Positions 56,589 through 64,000 of a DNA stretch of 64,000 nt are shown here, piece after piece (within the stretch, counting starts at the first letter, position 1; every line of letters starts with the position of its first letter). This DNA is from a virus: positions 1 through 64,000 of the IMG/VR virus record IMGVR_UViG_3300029908_000007. One strand, 5' to 3'. The position numbers and the translations under genes are program-made. The notes beneath the pieces are model-generated. The model was not told the DNA's origin, did not search any database, and saw nothing but the letters and a program-made list of their open reading frames with translations.

Positions 56589-58448
56589 TTAGGCGCCTTC
56601 TTCCTCATCAAGAAGCATATCTTCTATTTCCATGGAAAGCAAATCTTTTATTAGTTCGGGTGGTCTAGGAGCATATAAGGCCTTGATAGCGTTAGGATTT
56701 GCTTGCATTAAAAGTTGAAAATTTTGAAGCCAGAAGGCATCACGTTTGAATTTAAGTAAAGGATCAAAAATTGCGCCAGGGTCTCCAAAGAACCTAGTTC
56801 TGACTTCGCCGACGTTCGAATAAAAATCGAGTACCTGTCTATAACGCTCATTAAACGGAACCGCTCCGCCCATTGCCTTACCAACCGGATCTAGATCAAC
56901 TTCTCTTTGTAGCGTATCGTAGTCGTAGAAAAGTGCGGAGTCCTGTTGAAGACGTGCGGCTTCCTGCTCCTTTGATTCGGAATCGAGGCCGGAAAGTTTT
57001 ATTTCTACGATTTGTGCGAGTTCGGCGTCGATGATTGGAAGCAGTCGTTGATTTAAAAATACCTGCCAGCCTAAGATCAAAGGGCGCAAGCCGGAATCAC
57101 GAGCGGCGGTCATTTTAAATTCGTTATTACTTTCGCTGAGAGTTTGAGAATTTGTTCCCTTAGACAGATGTCCATACCCAGGAATTTCATCAGGCGACAC
57201 ACCGAATGCCGCCAAAATATTTCTGGCTATTTGATCGTAAGTATAAGAGAATTCGGAATCGCCAAGTTTGTCCGCCGTACCAATCCACGCGACGTCATCT
57301 TCTTTCGCGATCCCAAAGATCGGGGTTCTAAAAGCGTTGGAGACAGAATTGATAGATGCGTTGAATTGCATTTTAATTGCATCAAGCATCTGTTGATCAA
57401 CCTCGTCGCTCTTGATAACTAACATCCCTTTGGCTGATTTACCGTTACTGAAATATGTTTTCCAGTAGGCTTCGATAGAAATATGCGTGGTGATGCAATT
57501 CATACAGGTATCTAGTGGTGAAACCGGATAGCCGTTGTGCTCGATGTCGGTGCTTGGGAAGAGATTGTAGACAAGCATTTCATTCGACGTAAACGCCTGT
57601 CGTGGCTGCATTTCAATAACTTGTAGCCAGGTATACTCGTCTTCCTTGAGTTTTTGCATGTCGATGTTAAACGACGCGCCTTCCATTTGCTCCAATGCTT
57701 TTAGCGCAAGTTCTCTTAGATTATTTCCAACGCTTTCGCCTTTACGAACGGCACGAAAAATTGTAGCAATATCTACGGGACGAAATCTATGAAAAGGATA
57801 ATTACCGTCTTTGTCGGGATCCTTAGATCTGTCGTAGATAATTTCAGTGCCATGCGATCCAAAAGCAAGTCCGTTTTGAGTTTGAATGCTCAAGTAATCC
57901 GATAACACCATTTGGTCTTGGTGTTCCAAACCCTCGGTGTGTCCGCAATTAAGCAAAATCTTTTCCAGACGTTTGATTCTTTCCACGACTTTTGTGTACT
58001 GCTCAGGAGTCAATAGTTTTAAAAACTCCGGTCTGATATCAACTTCAACACCAACGTCGAAACGGTCCTTTTTGAGGTGACCGTAGAGTTTCATGATGTT
58101 GCCGCGAGTTCTTAGAATGGCGGCGACAAGATGGTCGGTGACACGGATGGCCTTGATGAGTTCGGGAGGAAGCAGACGGGTACGGGCTTTGAACAAGCCT
58201 AAAAAATTTGATTGCGGTGCTGGGAGTTCGGAAAATGCAAGAGAGGGAGCTTTTTTCTTAGCAGCGGTTCCAGACAGAACTCTAATAGCTTCTGATAATG
58301 GTTTGGTTTCGCCCTTGCGTAGATCAGTTCCTGGAACTGCCAAAGCTTCTAACGCTTTGGCCAAAGACGTTAGGCTATGCTCTTGGCTTCCTTCTTCAGG
58401 ACTATCACCAAAGGTAATGCTGACGGTTTTTTTATCTTTGACGTCCAT
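56589..58448 (-). CDS. Portal protein
   Basis: 619 residues. Helical N-terminal part with LLPPELIKAIRVTDHLVAAI, a clip/stem-like centre (YPFHRFRPVDIATIFRAVRK) and the helical end typical of portals, FKMTAARDSGLRPLILGWQV, and DYDTLQREVDLDPVG. Large size fits jumbo-type myophage portals. Forms the dodecameric channel for DNA packaging. Follows a leaderless-type promoter; no RBS is present. Confidence 0.85.
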   Translation of the reverse strand: MDVKDKKTVSITFGDSPEEGSQEHSLTSLAKALEALAVPGTDLRKGETKPLSEAIRVLSGTAAKKKAPSLAFSELPAPQSNFLGLFKARTRLLPPELIKAIRVTDHLVAAILRTRGNIMKLYGHLKKDRFDVGVEVDIRPEFLKLLTPEQYTKVVERIKRLEKILLNCGHTEGLEHQDQMVLSDYLSIQTQNGLAFGSHGTEIIYDRSKDPDKDGNYPFHRFRPVDIATIFRAVRKGESVGNNLRELALKALEQMEGASFNIDMQKLKEDEYTWLQVIEMQPRQAFTSNEMLVYNLFPSTDIEHNGYPVSPLDTCMNCITTHISIEAYWKTYFSNGKSAKGMLVIKSDEVDQQMLDAIKMQFNASINSVSNAFRTPIFGIAKEDDVAWIGTADKLGDSEFSYTYDQIARNILAAFGVSPDEIPGYGHLSKGTNSQTLSESNNEFKMTAARDSGLRPLILGWQVFLNQRLLPIIDAELAQIVEIKLSGLDSESKEQEAARLQQDSALFYDYDTLQREVDLDPVGKAMGGAVPFNERYRQVLDFYSNVGEVRTRFFGDPGAIFDPLLKFKRDAFWLQNFQLLMQANPNAIKALYAPRPPELIKDLLSMEIEDMLLDEEEGA

Positions 58449-58457
58449 ATAGACCCT

Positions 58458-58468
58458 TATATATCACA
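58458..58468 (-). promoter_or_regulatory. Extended -10 promoter of the portal gene, near-leaderless
   Basis: Minus-strand TGTG-A-TATATA, then 9 bases (AGGGTCTAT) to the ATG at 58448. Confidence 0.6.
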
Positions 58469-58470
58469 AC

Positions 58471-59424
58471 TTACTCAGTACTAAGCAAGGTAATGTTGGA
58501 CAGGTTGATCGAGGTATTGGTAACCGCGAGGCTATAGACAGTTGCATTGAGCAAGAATAAACCGGGATTGACTAGACCGTTACTCACGAGCGGAGTAATG
58601 GTTGGACCAGGAGTTCCGCCGTTAATAATCAATTGCGTGTCCTGATCGACTTCCATATAGACCATGGTTTTGGCCATACTGTAAATGGCGACTTCTGTGG
58701 TAATAGGTCCTTCGGTTGGAAGATCCCCGGTATAACTAAACTGAACCCAATAATCGGTTACCAGGGTAATCTGATATGCGTTTTGAGAAACCGGAGAAAA
58801 GCCCGACGTGATCGCCAGAGTATCGCCGATTTGAACACCAGCAGCACTAAAAATCCTAACTTGATTAGCATAATCAGACCCCAAGGTGATAGGACCTTCG
58901 ATATAACCGCTTGGATTTACTACTGTAAAGCTATTACTTGTTTTGGAAATAATCTGCCAAATACCAGTAGTTCCCTGGTTTAGGGGATTGAAATTACTGC
59001 CGATTAATACGTCGTCGCCGGGCTGAACCGAGGTGAGTGTCGGGAGAGTCCCGCCAGTGAAGGTGTAGGTTAGAAGAGGGCCATTTACAGAAGTTGTGAC
59101 CTGAGTCGTAGCGTCGCTGCCGATAGTTCTTAGAGTTCGAAAAGTAGGAGCGGTGCCACCGGTATTGATGAGCTGGTAGATGCTGGTTTGAAACGGAGCG
59201 AGTGCTAGGCTGTATTGAGTGGTTCCATCTTGGGTGAGTGTTCTGGCACCACTAAAGAGCGTCTGTGTGGCGCCTGCGGCAACCTGGAACGTTTCAGAGA
59301 GCGCATTTTCAATAGTGGCGTTACTGATTTCGCGTGTCCATCTAAAATTTTGGGCGCGAGGCTGGTTTGAGGGACAACTGTCTTCGTAAGCATTAAGAAA
59401 AATGAGAGTTTTAAGAGTGGCCAT
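58471..59424 (-). CDS. Putative structural protein
   Basis: 317 residues, Thr/Ser/Gly-rich and beta-rich, with few charges; several strands of the YTFTGGTLPTLTSVQPGDDV type. An AATCTTTA box and GGAG precede its ATG, pointing to late expression. Virion decoration or fibre-like protein; no family recognised. Confidence 0.6.
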   Translation of the reverse strand: MATLKTLIFLNAYEDSCPSNQPRAQNFRWTREISNATIENALSETFQVAAGATQTLFSGARTLTQDGTTQYSLALAPFQTSIYQLINTGGTAPTFRTLRTIGSDATTQVTTSVNGPLLTYTFTGGTLPTLTSVQPGDDVLIGSNFNPLNQGTTGIWQIISKTSNSFTVVNPSGYIEGPITLGSDYANQVRIFSAAGVQIGDTLAITSGFSPVSQNAYQITLVTDYWVQFSYTGDLPTEGPITTEVAIYSMAKTMVYMEVDQDTQLIINGGTPGPTITPLVSNGLVNPGLFLLNATVYSLAVTNTSINLSNITLLSTE

Positions 59425-59445
59425 CGTTTTACGCTCCTGGTAAGA

Positions 59446-59453
59446 TAAAGATT
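59446..59453 (-). promoter_or_regulatory. AATCTTTA promoter-like box
   Basis: Minus-strand AATCTTTA (context GATG-AATCTTTA-TCTTACC) 21 bases before the ATG at 59424. Confidence 0.6.
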
Positions 59454-59494
59454 CATCTTTTGGAACGGGATAGATAAATAATGGTAATTATTGA

Positions 59495-61351
59495 TTAATT
59501 TGTAAAATGAAAGCCGCCTTTTTTCTTGGCCGTGCCGATATAAGTAGATGTACCGGCGATGCGCTTTGCGATTTCCTGTTGCATTTGCTCATTCACCGTG
59601 TAATTGGGTTTTGGAGGAACTCCGGCCTTTCCAGGATCGTCCGTATATCTCACATCAGGTTTGTAAGTTCCTTTAACGGACCAAAGATTCTGTCCTATAT
59701 ATCTCAAAGAATCGCAGATATCGGCAATACCCATTTCATCTGCTGGTTGTGTCGTTACGTTACCTTGGCCATCTAACTGAAAACGATGCTTGGAGATAGC
59801 GTTAATAGATCTCTTATTACTGTCCACATCAAGTATTCTAAGTGCCCTTTTCCCAACGGAATTGGTAATTTTAGAACGAACAGCGGAAATACCTCCAAGT
59901 ACGTCCTTTTTGTATTCGGCGCAACGCATGGCGTTTTTGTTAAAACTCTTAATGTAAGCTGGCATTGCGGTATCACAAAACCATTTCATTGGATTGTACT
60001 TGTCCCTAAATGTTTTTGCGGTTTCCAGCATATCGTCGAATTCCAAGCCAGGACATGCGTAGGTTTCCATTAACCACCAGTCGCCATTAGGAATTCTTGC
60101 CACTACCAAAATTACAAAATCGTGTGTGAATCCCCAATCAACACCGCAATAGAATTCTAGCCCCAATTTTTGCATTTCAATAAGAAGTGTTGTTTCATTG
60201 ATATTTTGAAGTCTAGTTGGCCCCATCAGGGTTTCATAGGCTTCTTTGATCGATATAGCATTTCCGTGTTTGCTGAATCTGGGATAAACCAATCCCTCAC
60301 TACCTGGTCTACGACACAGAAGCTGGGATTCAGAAATTTCTGGATCATTTTCTCGAAATTTCTGAATAACTGATGAAATAGGTTTATAGAAACCACCGGT
60401 GGCCGAGACATCTTTTGTGGCTAATTTTTTCTTACATAGTGGAAGTAATGGACATTTGATACAACCCGTGTGGGCCTGTGATACTAAATCGTATTTATTC
60501 TTCTCAATATCGGGCAAACCCACGTATTCCACCACAGTCAAATTTTTAAGAGGTAGAACTTTCGATACATACATGTCTTGTTTAGGCCCATCAGGTAGAT
60601 GGCGCTCGGTAGGACATCTTTCGGTTAGGTCCATTAAATTCCATCGTAGAACTTTGTAGTTCATGTCCGGAGCTTTTTCTAATGCTTCTGCGACATTACC
60701 AAAAGAATATTTATATGAACTTACATAAATTTGCATCCCATAAACACCACGAGAAAATCCTACGATATTCCGACCCTCTTTTAGTGCGGCTTTATCTGCG
60801 AGATCGAGTTCATCCAAAAAAAGTGCAGAGACATGCAAACCATTCATACCCTTTGACGAACAAATTACCACCTTCAAAAAAGGCGTTTTTCCTTGTGGGG
60901 TTTTGTATTTAATAACGCGCTTATTAGTTGAATGAGGTCTCCACCCAGCAGCCTCTAAAAGAGGTCCTATCTTAAATAAAAAACCTTCGATGTAACCTAA
61001 GGCAATAGAAGACTGCGACTCAATGGCGGCAGCATGCCCAACCTCTAACTGGAAATGCAGCAAAAGAAGAAGTTCAAGAATGGTTACAATAATTGTCTTT
61101 AGACCTTCTCGACAACTAATCATGATAGCGCCTGGTCGCTCATTACCTAGATTGTACTTAAAGGTTTCGTAAATATACCATGCACTGTGTAATGGATTCG
61201 ATGTACTATCAGGATCCGTGTTTTCGGTCGGAATCTCTAAGTCAAGAAAGAACTTCGCCCAATCCTTGATTTCCAGGGCGGAACTCAGGGGTGCTAGCAT
61301 AAATCGTGCCAATTCTTGCTTTCTCTCTTCGGGTAAGGTTGCAAAGTCCAT
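59495..61351 (-). CDS. terL: Terminase large subunit
   Basis: 618 residues. ATPase: an unusual Walker A (ISCREGLKT, with Arg-Glu in place of the usual residues), Walker B ALFLDELDL and SSYK motif III. A Cys cluster CIKCPLLPLC follows. Nuclease: YCGVDWGFTHD (first Asp), KWFCDTAMPA and ADEMGIADICDSL give the RNase-H-fold acidic residues. Packages DNA into the prohead through the portal. Start at 61351 follows an extended -10 box by 6 bases; no RBS. Confidence 0.88.
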   Translation of the reverse strand: MDFATLPEERKQELARFMLAPLSSALEIKDWAKFFLDLEIPTENTDPDSTSNPLHSAWYIYETFKYNLGNERPGAIMISCREGLKTIIVTILELLLLLHFQLEVGHAAAIESQSSIALGYIEGFLFKIGPLLEAAGWRPHSTNKRVIKYKTPQGKTPFLKVVICSSKGMNGLHVSALFLDELDLADKAALKEGRNIVGFSRGVYGMQIYVSSYKYSFGNVAEALEKAPDMNYKVLRWNLMDLTERCPTERHLPDGPKQDMYVSKVLPLKNLTVVEYVGLPDIEKNKYDLVSQAHTGCIKCPLLPLCKKKLATKDVSATGGFYKPISSVIQKFRENDPEISESQLLCRRPGSEGLVYPRFSKHGNAISIKEAYETLMGPTRLQNINETTLLIEMQKLGLEFYCGVDWGFTHDFVILVVARIPNGDWWLMETYACPGLEFDDMLETAKTFRDKYNPMKWFCDTAMPAYIKSFNKNAMRCAEYKKDVLGGISAVRSKITNSVGKRALRILDVDSNKRSINAISKHRFQLDGQGNVTTQPADEMGIADICDSLRYIGQNLWSVKGTYKPDVRYTDDPGKAGVPPKPNYTVNEQMQQEIAKRIAGTSTYIGTAKKKGGFHFTN

Positions 61352-61357
61352 ACCCCC

Positions 61358-61368
61358 TATATATCATA
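61358..61368 (-). promoter_or_regulatory. Extended -10 promoter of the terminase, leaderless
   Basis: Minus-strand TATG-A-TATATA then GGGGGT and ATG. Divergent from the promoter at 61383; the two share the TTGACAA/TTGTCAA element at 61383-61389. Confidence 0.6.
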
Positions 61369-61382
61369 AATGAAAATAGTGC

Positions 61383-61410
61383 TTGACAATTGCCAAAAAT
61401 CAGGTATTGT
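61383..61410 (+). promoter_or_regulatory. Sigma-70-type promoter of the helicase operon
   Basis: TTGACA (61383-61388), 16-base spacer, TATTGT (61405-61410). An AGAGGA RBS precedes the ATG at 61430. Its -35 overlaps the possible -35 of the divergent terminase promoter. Confidence 0.55.
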
Positions 61411-61429
61411 GGGCTATAAGAGGAATAGT

Positions 61430-61897
61430 ATGGGCGATTACACACTTTGCAACCTACATTTTACCTTAAAAGAGGAAACCCCCGAGGAAGTACTGGATTT
61501 TGTTAGTAGAAAACTTACGCATAAACCAGGCCTGCCATCTGATCCCACCTTTCTTGATAATTTTTATCCCTGCTCTTCTGCCTATCACCACATAGAATCT
61601 TTTGTGGAGCAAAAAGATATGTGCAGTGAATTTTATGGAGACTATGAAGGAACAAAATTTAACACCATTTTTCAAGCTAAGTATGGCCGAGGTATTAGCG
61701 AATTTGAGGCCTATATTGGTCCATGGGTTATTGTAAATGAATGGAATCGCGGGTGCATTGGTTGGATTTTAAGTGAATATTGTAATGTTCCAACTTATTT
61801 GTTTGTTAAATCCCAAGAAGAAGATCCCAAAGATAAGTACATACATGAATTAGAAAGTAAATGTCAGGAATTGGTAGAAAAATTGAAAATTAAATGA
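61430..61897 (+). CDS. Hypothetical protein upstream of the helicase
   Basis: 155 residues from ATG 61430 (RBS AGAGGA; the start at 61370 lies in the promoter). Aromatic-rich beta-like domain (YCNVPTYLFVKSQ, GPWVIVNEWNRG), ending in a coiled coil (ELESKCQELVEKLKI). ATGA overlap with the helicase. No family recognised. Confidence 0.6.
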   Translation: MGDYTLCNLHFTLKEETPEEVLDFVSRKLTHKPGLPSDPTFLDNFYPCSSAYHHIESFVEQKDMCSEFYGDYEGTKFNTIFQAKYGRGISEFEAYIGPWVIVNEWNRGCIGWILSEYCNVPTYLFVKSQEEDPKDKYIHELESKCQELVEKLKIK

Positions 61898-63399
61898 AAC
61901 TTAGAATCCTATCCCCCACACGCGCCTACATTGCCGACCATACCGAGTTGGAGATGGAAAGCCTTGTAAAACAGATGAGTTATGTAGATCTTACTGCGAA
62001 ACATGAACTTAAGAGAGTTTCTAAGAATCATTGGTTTAAAACACAAAATCCCGTAAAATGGCAGTTGACGTGTGATCTGCTCAAAGAACAAATCAATCAA
62101 TGTTTGATATTTACCGACAAGACCGGATTCAAATACATTCGTCCCGGCTCCATACCCTATCTTGAGGGCCTCTCACTGGAAATCGAAGATTTTCTAGTAT
62201 ATCCCACACCCAAGAGGATTCCATGGGTAAAACCGATTCCCTACACTTTGTACGATTATCAAACCCTATCCGTTACTAAACTAATAGAAGCAAAACACGG
62301 GAATGTTTCCATAACCACAGGCGGTGGTAAATCCAATATCATTCTATCCATCTGCCGTGAAACCGGATTTAGATGTGCCATCGTTGCCCCCTCCAAGGCC
62401 ATTTTCAACGAATTGGTCGAGAAATTCGAATACCATCTCGGCAAGGGCAATATTGGCAAGTTTGGCGCCGGTAAGAAAAAACTCGGCAAAAGAATTACGA
62501 TCTGTATCGGAGATAGTCTTTGTAACGTGGCAAAGGGCAGCGAGGAGTGGAAGTTCTTTTCTGGTCTGGAAATGCTCGTTATTGATGAAAGCCACACCTG
62601 GGGATCTGAAACCCTGGAAGAAGTATGCCATGGAATTTTCTCCGAGGTTCCCTATAGATTCTTCCTTTCCGCCACCCAGACTCGTGGCGATGGCGGTGTA
62701 AAGCTCTTACAATCTATTATCGGCAAAACCGTACACACCCTAACTACACGGGAAGCTGTCGAAGGTGGCTATATCATTCCCCACGATTACCGCATCGTAC
62801 AGATCGATGGCAGCGATCTCAGCCAGTTGGGCACCGATCCTCTGATGATTAAAAGAGAGCTATTCCTTAGAAATCCAAAGATTGCTAGGTTTTATGCAAA
62901 ATTAGCTAGCGCTCTCGCAAGTAGAGGAGAGCAGACTCTTATTCTAGTAGAGGAATTGGGTCAAATCGCCATGCTAACCAAGCTATTGACGGCCTCCTTT
63001 GGGTACGCACACTCAGAGTCCAATAAGGAGCGTCTGGCTTCTTTGGGATTAGAAAAAGTTGATGTAGCCGAGCAAATTGATCGGTTTAATAAAAATGAGT
63101 TTAAAATACTTATTGTAACTTCTTGCGGGCACGTAGGCGTTAATATCTATCCCATGACCAATACCCTTAACTGGGTGGGCGGAGCTTCAGAAATTAAGAC
63201 CAGGCAGGCCGCCATTGGCCGCTCGATTAGGCTACCGCAAGCCAACCCTTACAAGAGTAAGTGCGGAAATAAGAGCAAATGTACGATCTGGGATTTCGAT
63301 ATAACCGGAAATTATGTCCTTGAGCGCCATTTGGAATCTCGTATTCGATGCTATGCAGATTCTGGACCAAATCTCATCAAGTATATACGCTTGAAATAG
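61894..63399 (+). CDS. UvsW-like SF2 helicase
   Basis: 501 residues. Helicase motifs: YDYQTLSVTKLI (Q-like), Walker A TTGGGKS (~141), motif Ia VAPSKAI, motif II DESHTWG (DESH), motif III LSATQTRGDG, motif V VTSCGHVGVNI and motif VI RQAAIGRSIRLPQ. N-terminal ~110 residues are a separate domain. T4 UvsW-type enzymes unwind branched DNA in recombination and switch off origin-dependent replication. ATGA-coupled to the upstream gene. Confidence 0.85.
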   Translation: MKLRILSPTRAYIADHTELEMESLVKQMSYVDLTAKHELKRVSKNHWFKTQNPVKWQLTCDLLKEQINQCLIFTDKTGFKYIRPGSIPYLEGLSLEIEDFLVYPTPKRIPWVKPIPYTLYDYQTLSVTKLIEAKHGNVSITTGGGKSNIILSICRETGFRCAIVAPSKAIFNELVEKFEYHLGKGNIGKFGAGKKKLGKRITICIGDSLCNVAKGSEEWKFFSGLEMLVIDESHTWGSETLEEVCHGIFSEVPYRFFLSATQTRGDGGVKLLQSIIGKTVHTLTTREAVEGGYIIPHDYRIVQIDGSDLSQLGTDPLMIKRELFLRNPKIARFYAKLASALASRGEQTLILVEELGQIAMLTKLLTASFGYAHSESNKERLASLGLEKVDVAEQIDRFNKNEFKILIVTSCGHVGVNIYPMTNTLNWVGGASEIKTRQAAIGRSIRLPQANPYKSKCGNKSKCTIWDFDITGNYVLERHLESRIRCYADSGPNLIKYIRLK

Positions 63400-63400
63400 T

Positions 63401-63411
63401 TATGATATATA
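63401..63411 (+). promoter_or_regulatory. Extended -10 promoter of the sigma factor gene, near-leaderless
   Basis: TATG-A-TATATA, then AGAGTTGTA (9 bases) and the ATG at 63421. No RBS at a normal distance. Confidence 0.6.
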
Positions 63412-63420
63412 AGAGTTGTA

Positions 63421-64000
63421 ATGGCAAAAACAACTCCGAAAAAGAAATTCGAAACCTTCAGCAATGACTTTTATTGGCTGGCTACGGCTATCTCCCATAT
63501 ATTGGCTAAGAATAAGGAAGACGATACCAGTCAAAAAGAACAGGTAGAAGAGCTGATTTTAAGTGAACACCTCTTTAAAGAAGAAATTCTCAAGTATAAG
63601 TATTCCAGTCAGGTTTACAAGAAATTCATCCAAAAGATCCGCGTTACCGATCACAATATCCTATACGCCAAAGTCTATTTCCGTGAGTCCTCTGACGTTT
63701 TCTCTCAAAAGATCACCCCCTGTCTAAAAAGCGATGATACCGAGGGTCTAAAGAAGTTCAATATTAACTACAATTTGATCCAATTCATTAAAAAAAATTG
63801 GAGGGGGCCTCTAGGCGCTAGAGCTGAAAAACTCTATCTCAGAGTCGAAAGAGCCCGTCGTGTCCTCCAGGAAAACAACCTCCCCTTAGTTATCAACGCC
63901 GCCAAGCTCTTCTATCGAAAAGTCCCTAAAAGCTCCATCACCCTCCTAGACATGATCAACGTAAGCGCTATGGGTTTGAGTTCCGCTATAGACAAATATA
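63421..64000 (+). CDS. Phage sigma factor, 5' part (runs off window)
   Basis: Partial gene, 193 codons, no stop before the edge. The N-terminal ~130 residues are unlike known sigma regions. Residues ~141-193 match sigma-70 region 2: RARRVLQENNLPLVINAAKL, then LLDMINVSAMGLSSAIDKY, aligning to the standard R-x-x-V-x-x-N-L-x-L-V-x-x-x-A and L-D-L-I-Q-E-G-x-x-G-L-x-x-A-x-x-K-F pattern. In T4 a small sigma (gp55) directs late transcription. It could redirect host RNA polymerase to the AATCTTTA boxes (inference). Confidence 0.75.
   Translation, partial: MAKTTPKKKFETFSNDFYWLATAISHILAKNKEDDTSQKEQVEELILSEHLFKEEILKYKYSSQVYKKFIQKIRVTDHNILYAKVYFRESSDVFSQKITPCLKSDDTEGLKKFNINYNLIQFIKKNWRGPLGARAEKLYLRVERARRVLQENNLPLVINAAKLFYRKVPKSSITLLDMINVSAMGLSSAIDKY

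Overview
The window is a contiguous part of a large tailed phage (myovirus) genome that infects a Gram-negative host. It encodes a terminase large subunit (59495-61351, -), portal (56589-58448, -), MuF-like head protein (53919-54680, -), putative prohead protease (50277-52130), major capsid protein (25676-27061, -), neck/connector proteins (33162-44229), contractile tail sheath (46098-48236), tail tube (48259-48789), long repeat-rich tail fibres (12921-22152, -), cell-wall enzymes, a GroEL-type chaperonin (22376-24142, -), a dNMP kinase, an SF2 helicase and the start of a sigma factor running off the right edge. The Gram-negative host is inferred from phage genes with lipoboxes and an outer-membrane-like exported protein. 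A collagen-like lipoprotein and fibre repeats of the SGDVTGTQ type resemble proteins I associate with Bdellovibrio-like predators and related environmental bacteria; this host guess is weak.

Layout. 1-6442 (+): accessory block of small, translationally coupled genes, many for membrane, exported or lipoproteins, plus a catalytic-domain-only tyrosine recombinase and an ArdC-like metallopeptidase. 6439-8863 (-): four unknown genes. 8864-9505: about 640 bp without genes, rich in inverted repeats. 9506-12380: mixed small genes including an HNH nuclease and a likely lysis/membrane cassette. 12377-22152 (-): papain-like hydrolase and tail fibre operon with three tandem glycine-rich paralogues. 22376-28442 (-): chaperonin, endonuclease, capsid, scaffold-like gene and a capsid-associated gene. 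28643-32108: endonuclease, phosphoesterase, dNMP kinase and small structural genes. 32153-52553 (+): head-tail connection, polyvalent virion proteins, sheath, tube and protease. 52543-61351: divergent and mainly minus-strand packaging genes. 61430-64000 (+): helicase and sigma factor.

Expression signals are the most striking pattern. One class is an extended -10 box (T-R-T-G-A-TATAA/TATATA) placed only 6-9 nt before the ATG of several key genes (portal, terminase, sigma factor, endonucleases), implying leaderless or near-leaderless mRNAs. The second is an 8-mer, AATCTTTA, found in at least twelve intergenic positions and always oriented toward the downstream, mostly structural, gene; it has no visible -35 partner. 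I propose it is the phage late promoter, possibly read by the phage's own sigma factor at 63421.

At least eight free-standing endonuclease genes sit between essential genes. Several share tandem DNA-binding-like repeats and a Vsr/PD-(D/E)XK-like core. Several stop/start junctions overlap (ATGA, TAATG), so most operons look translationally coupled. No tRNA, rRNA or CRISPR array was seen.
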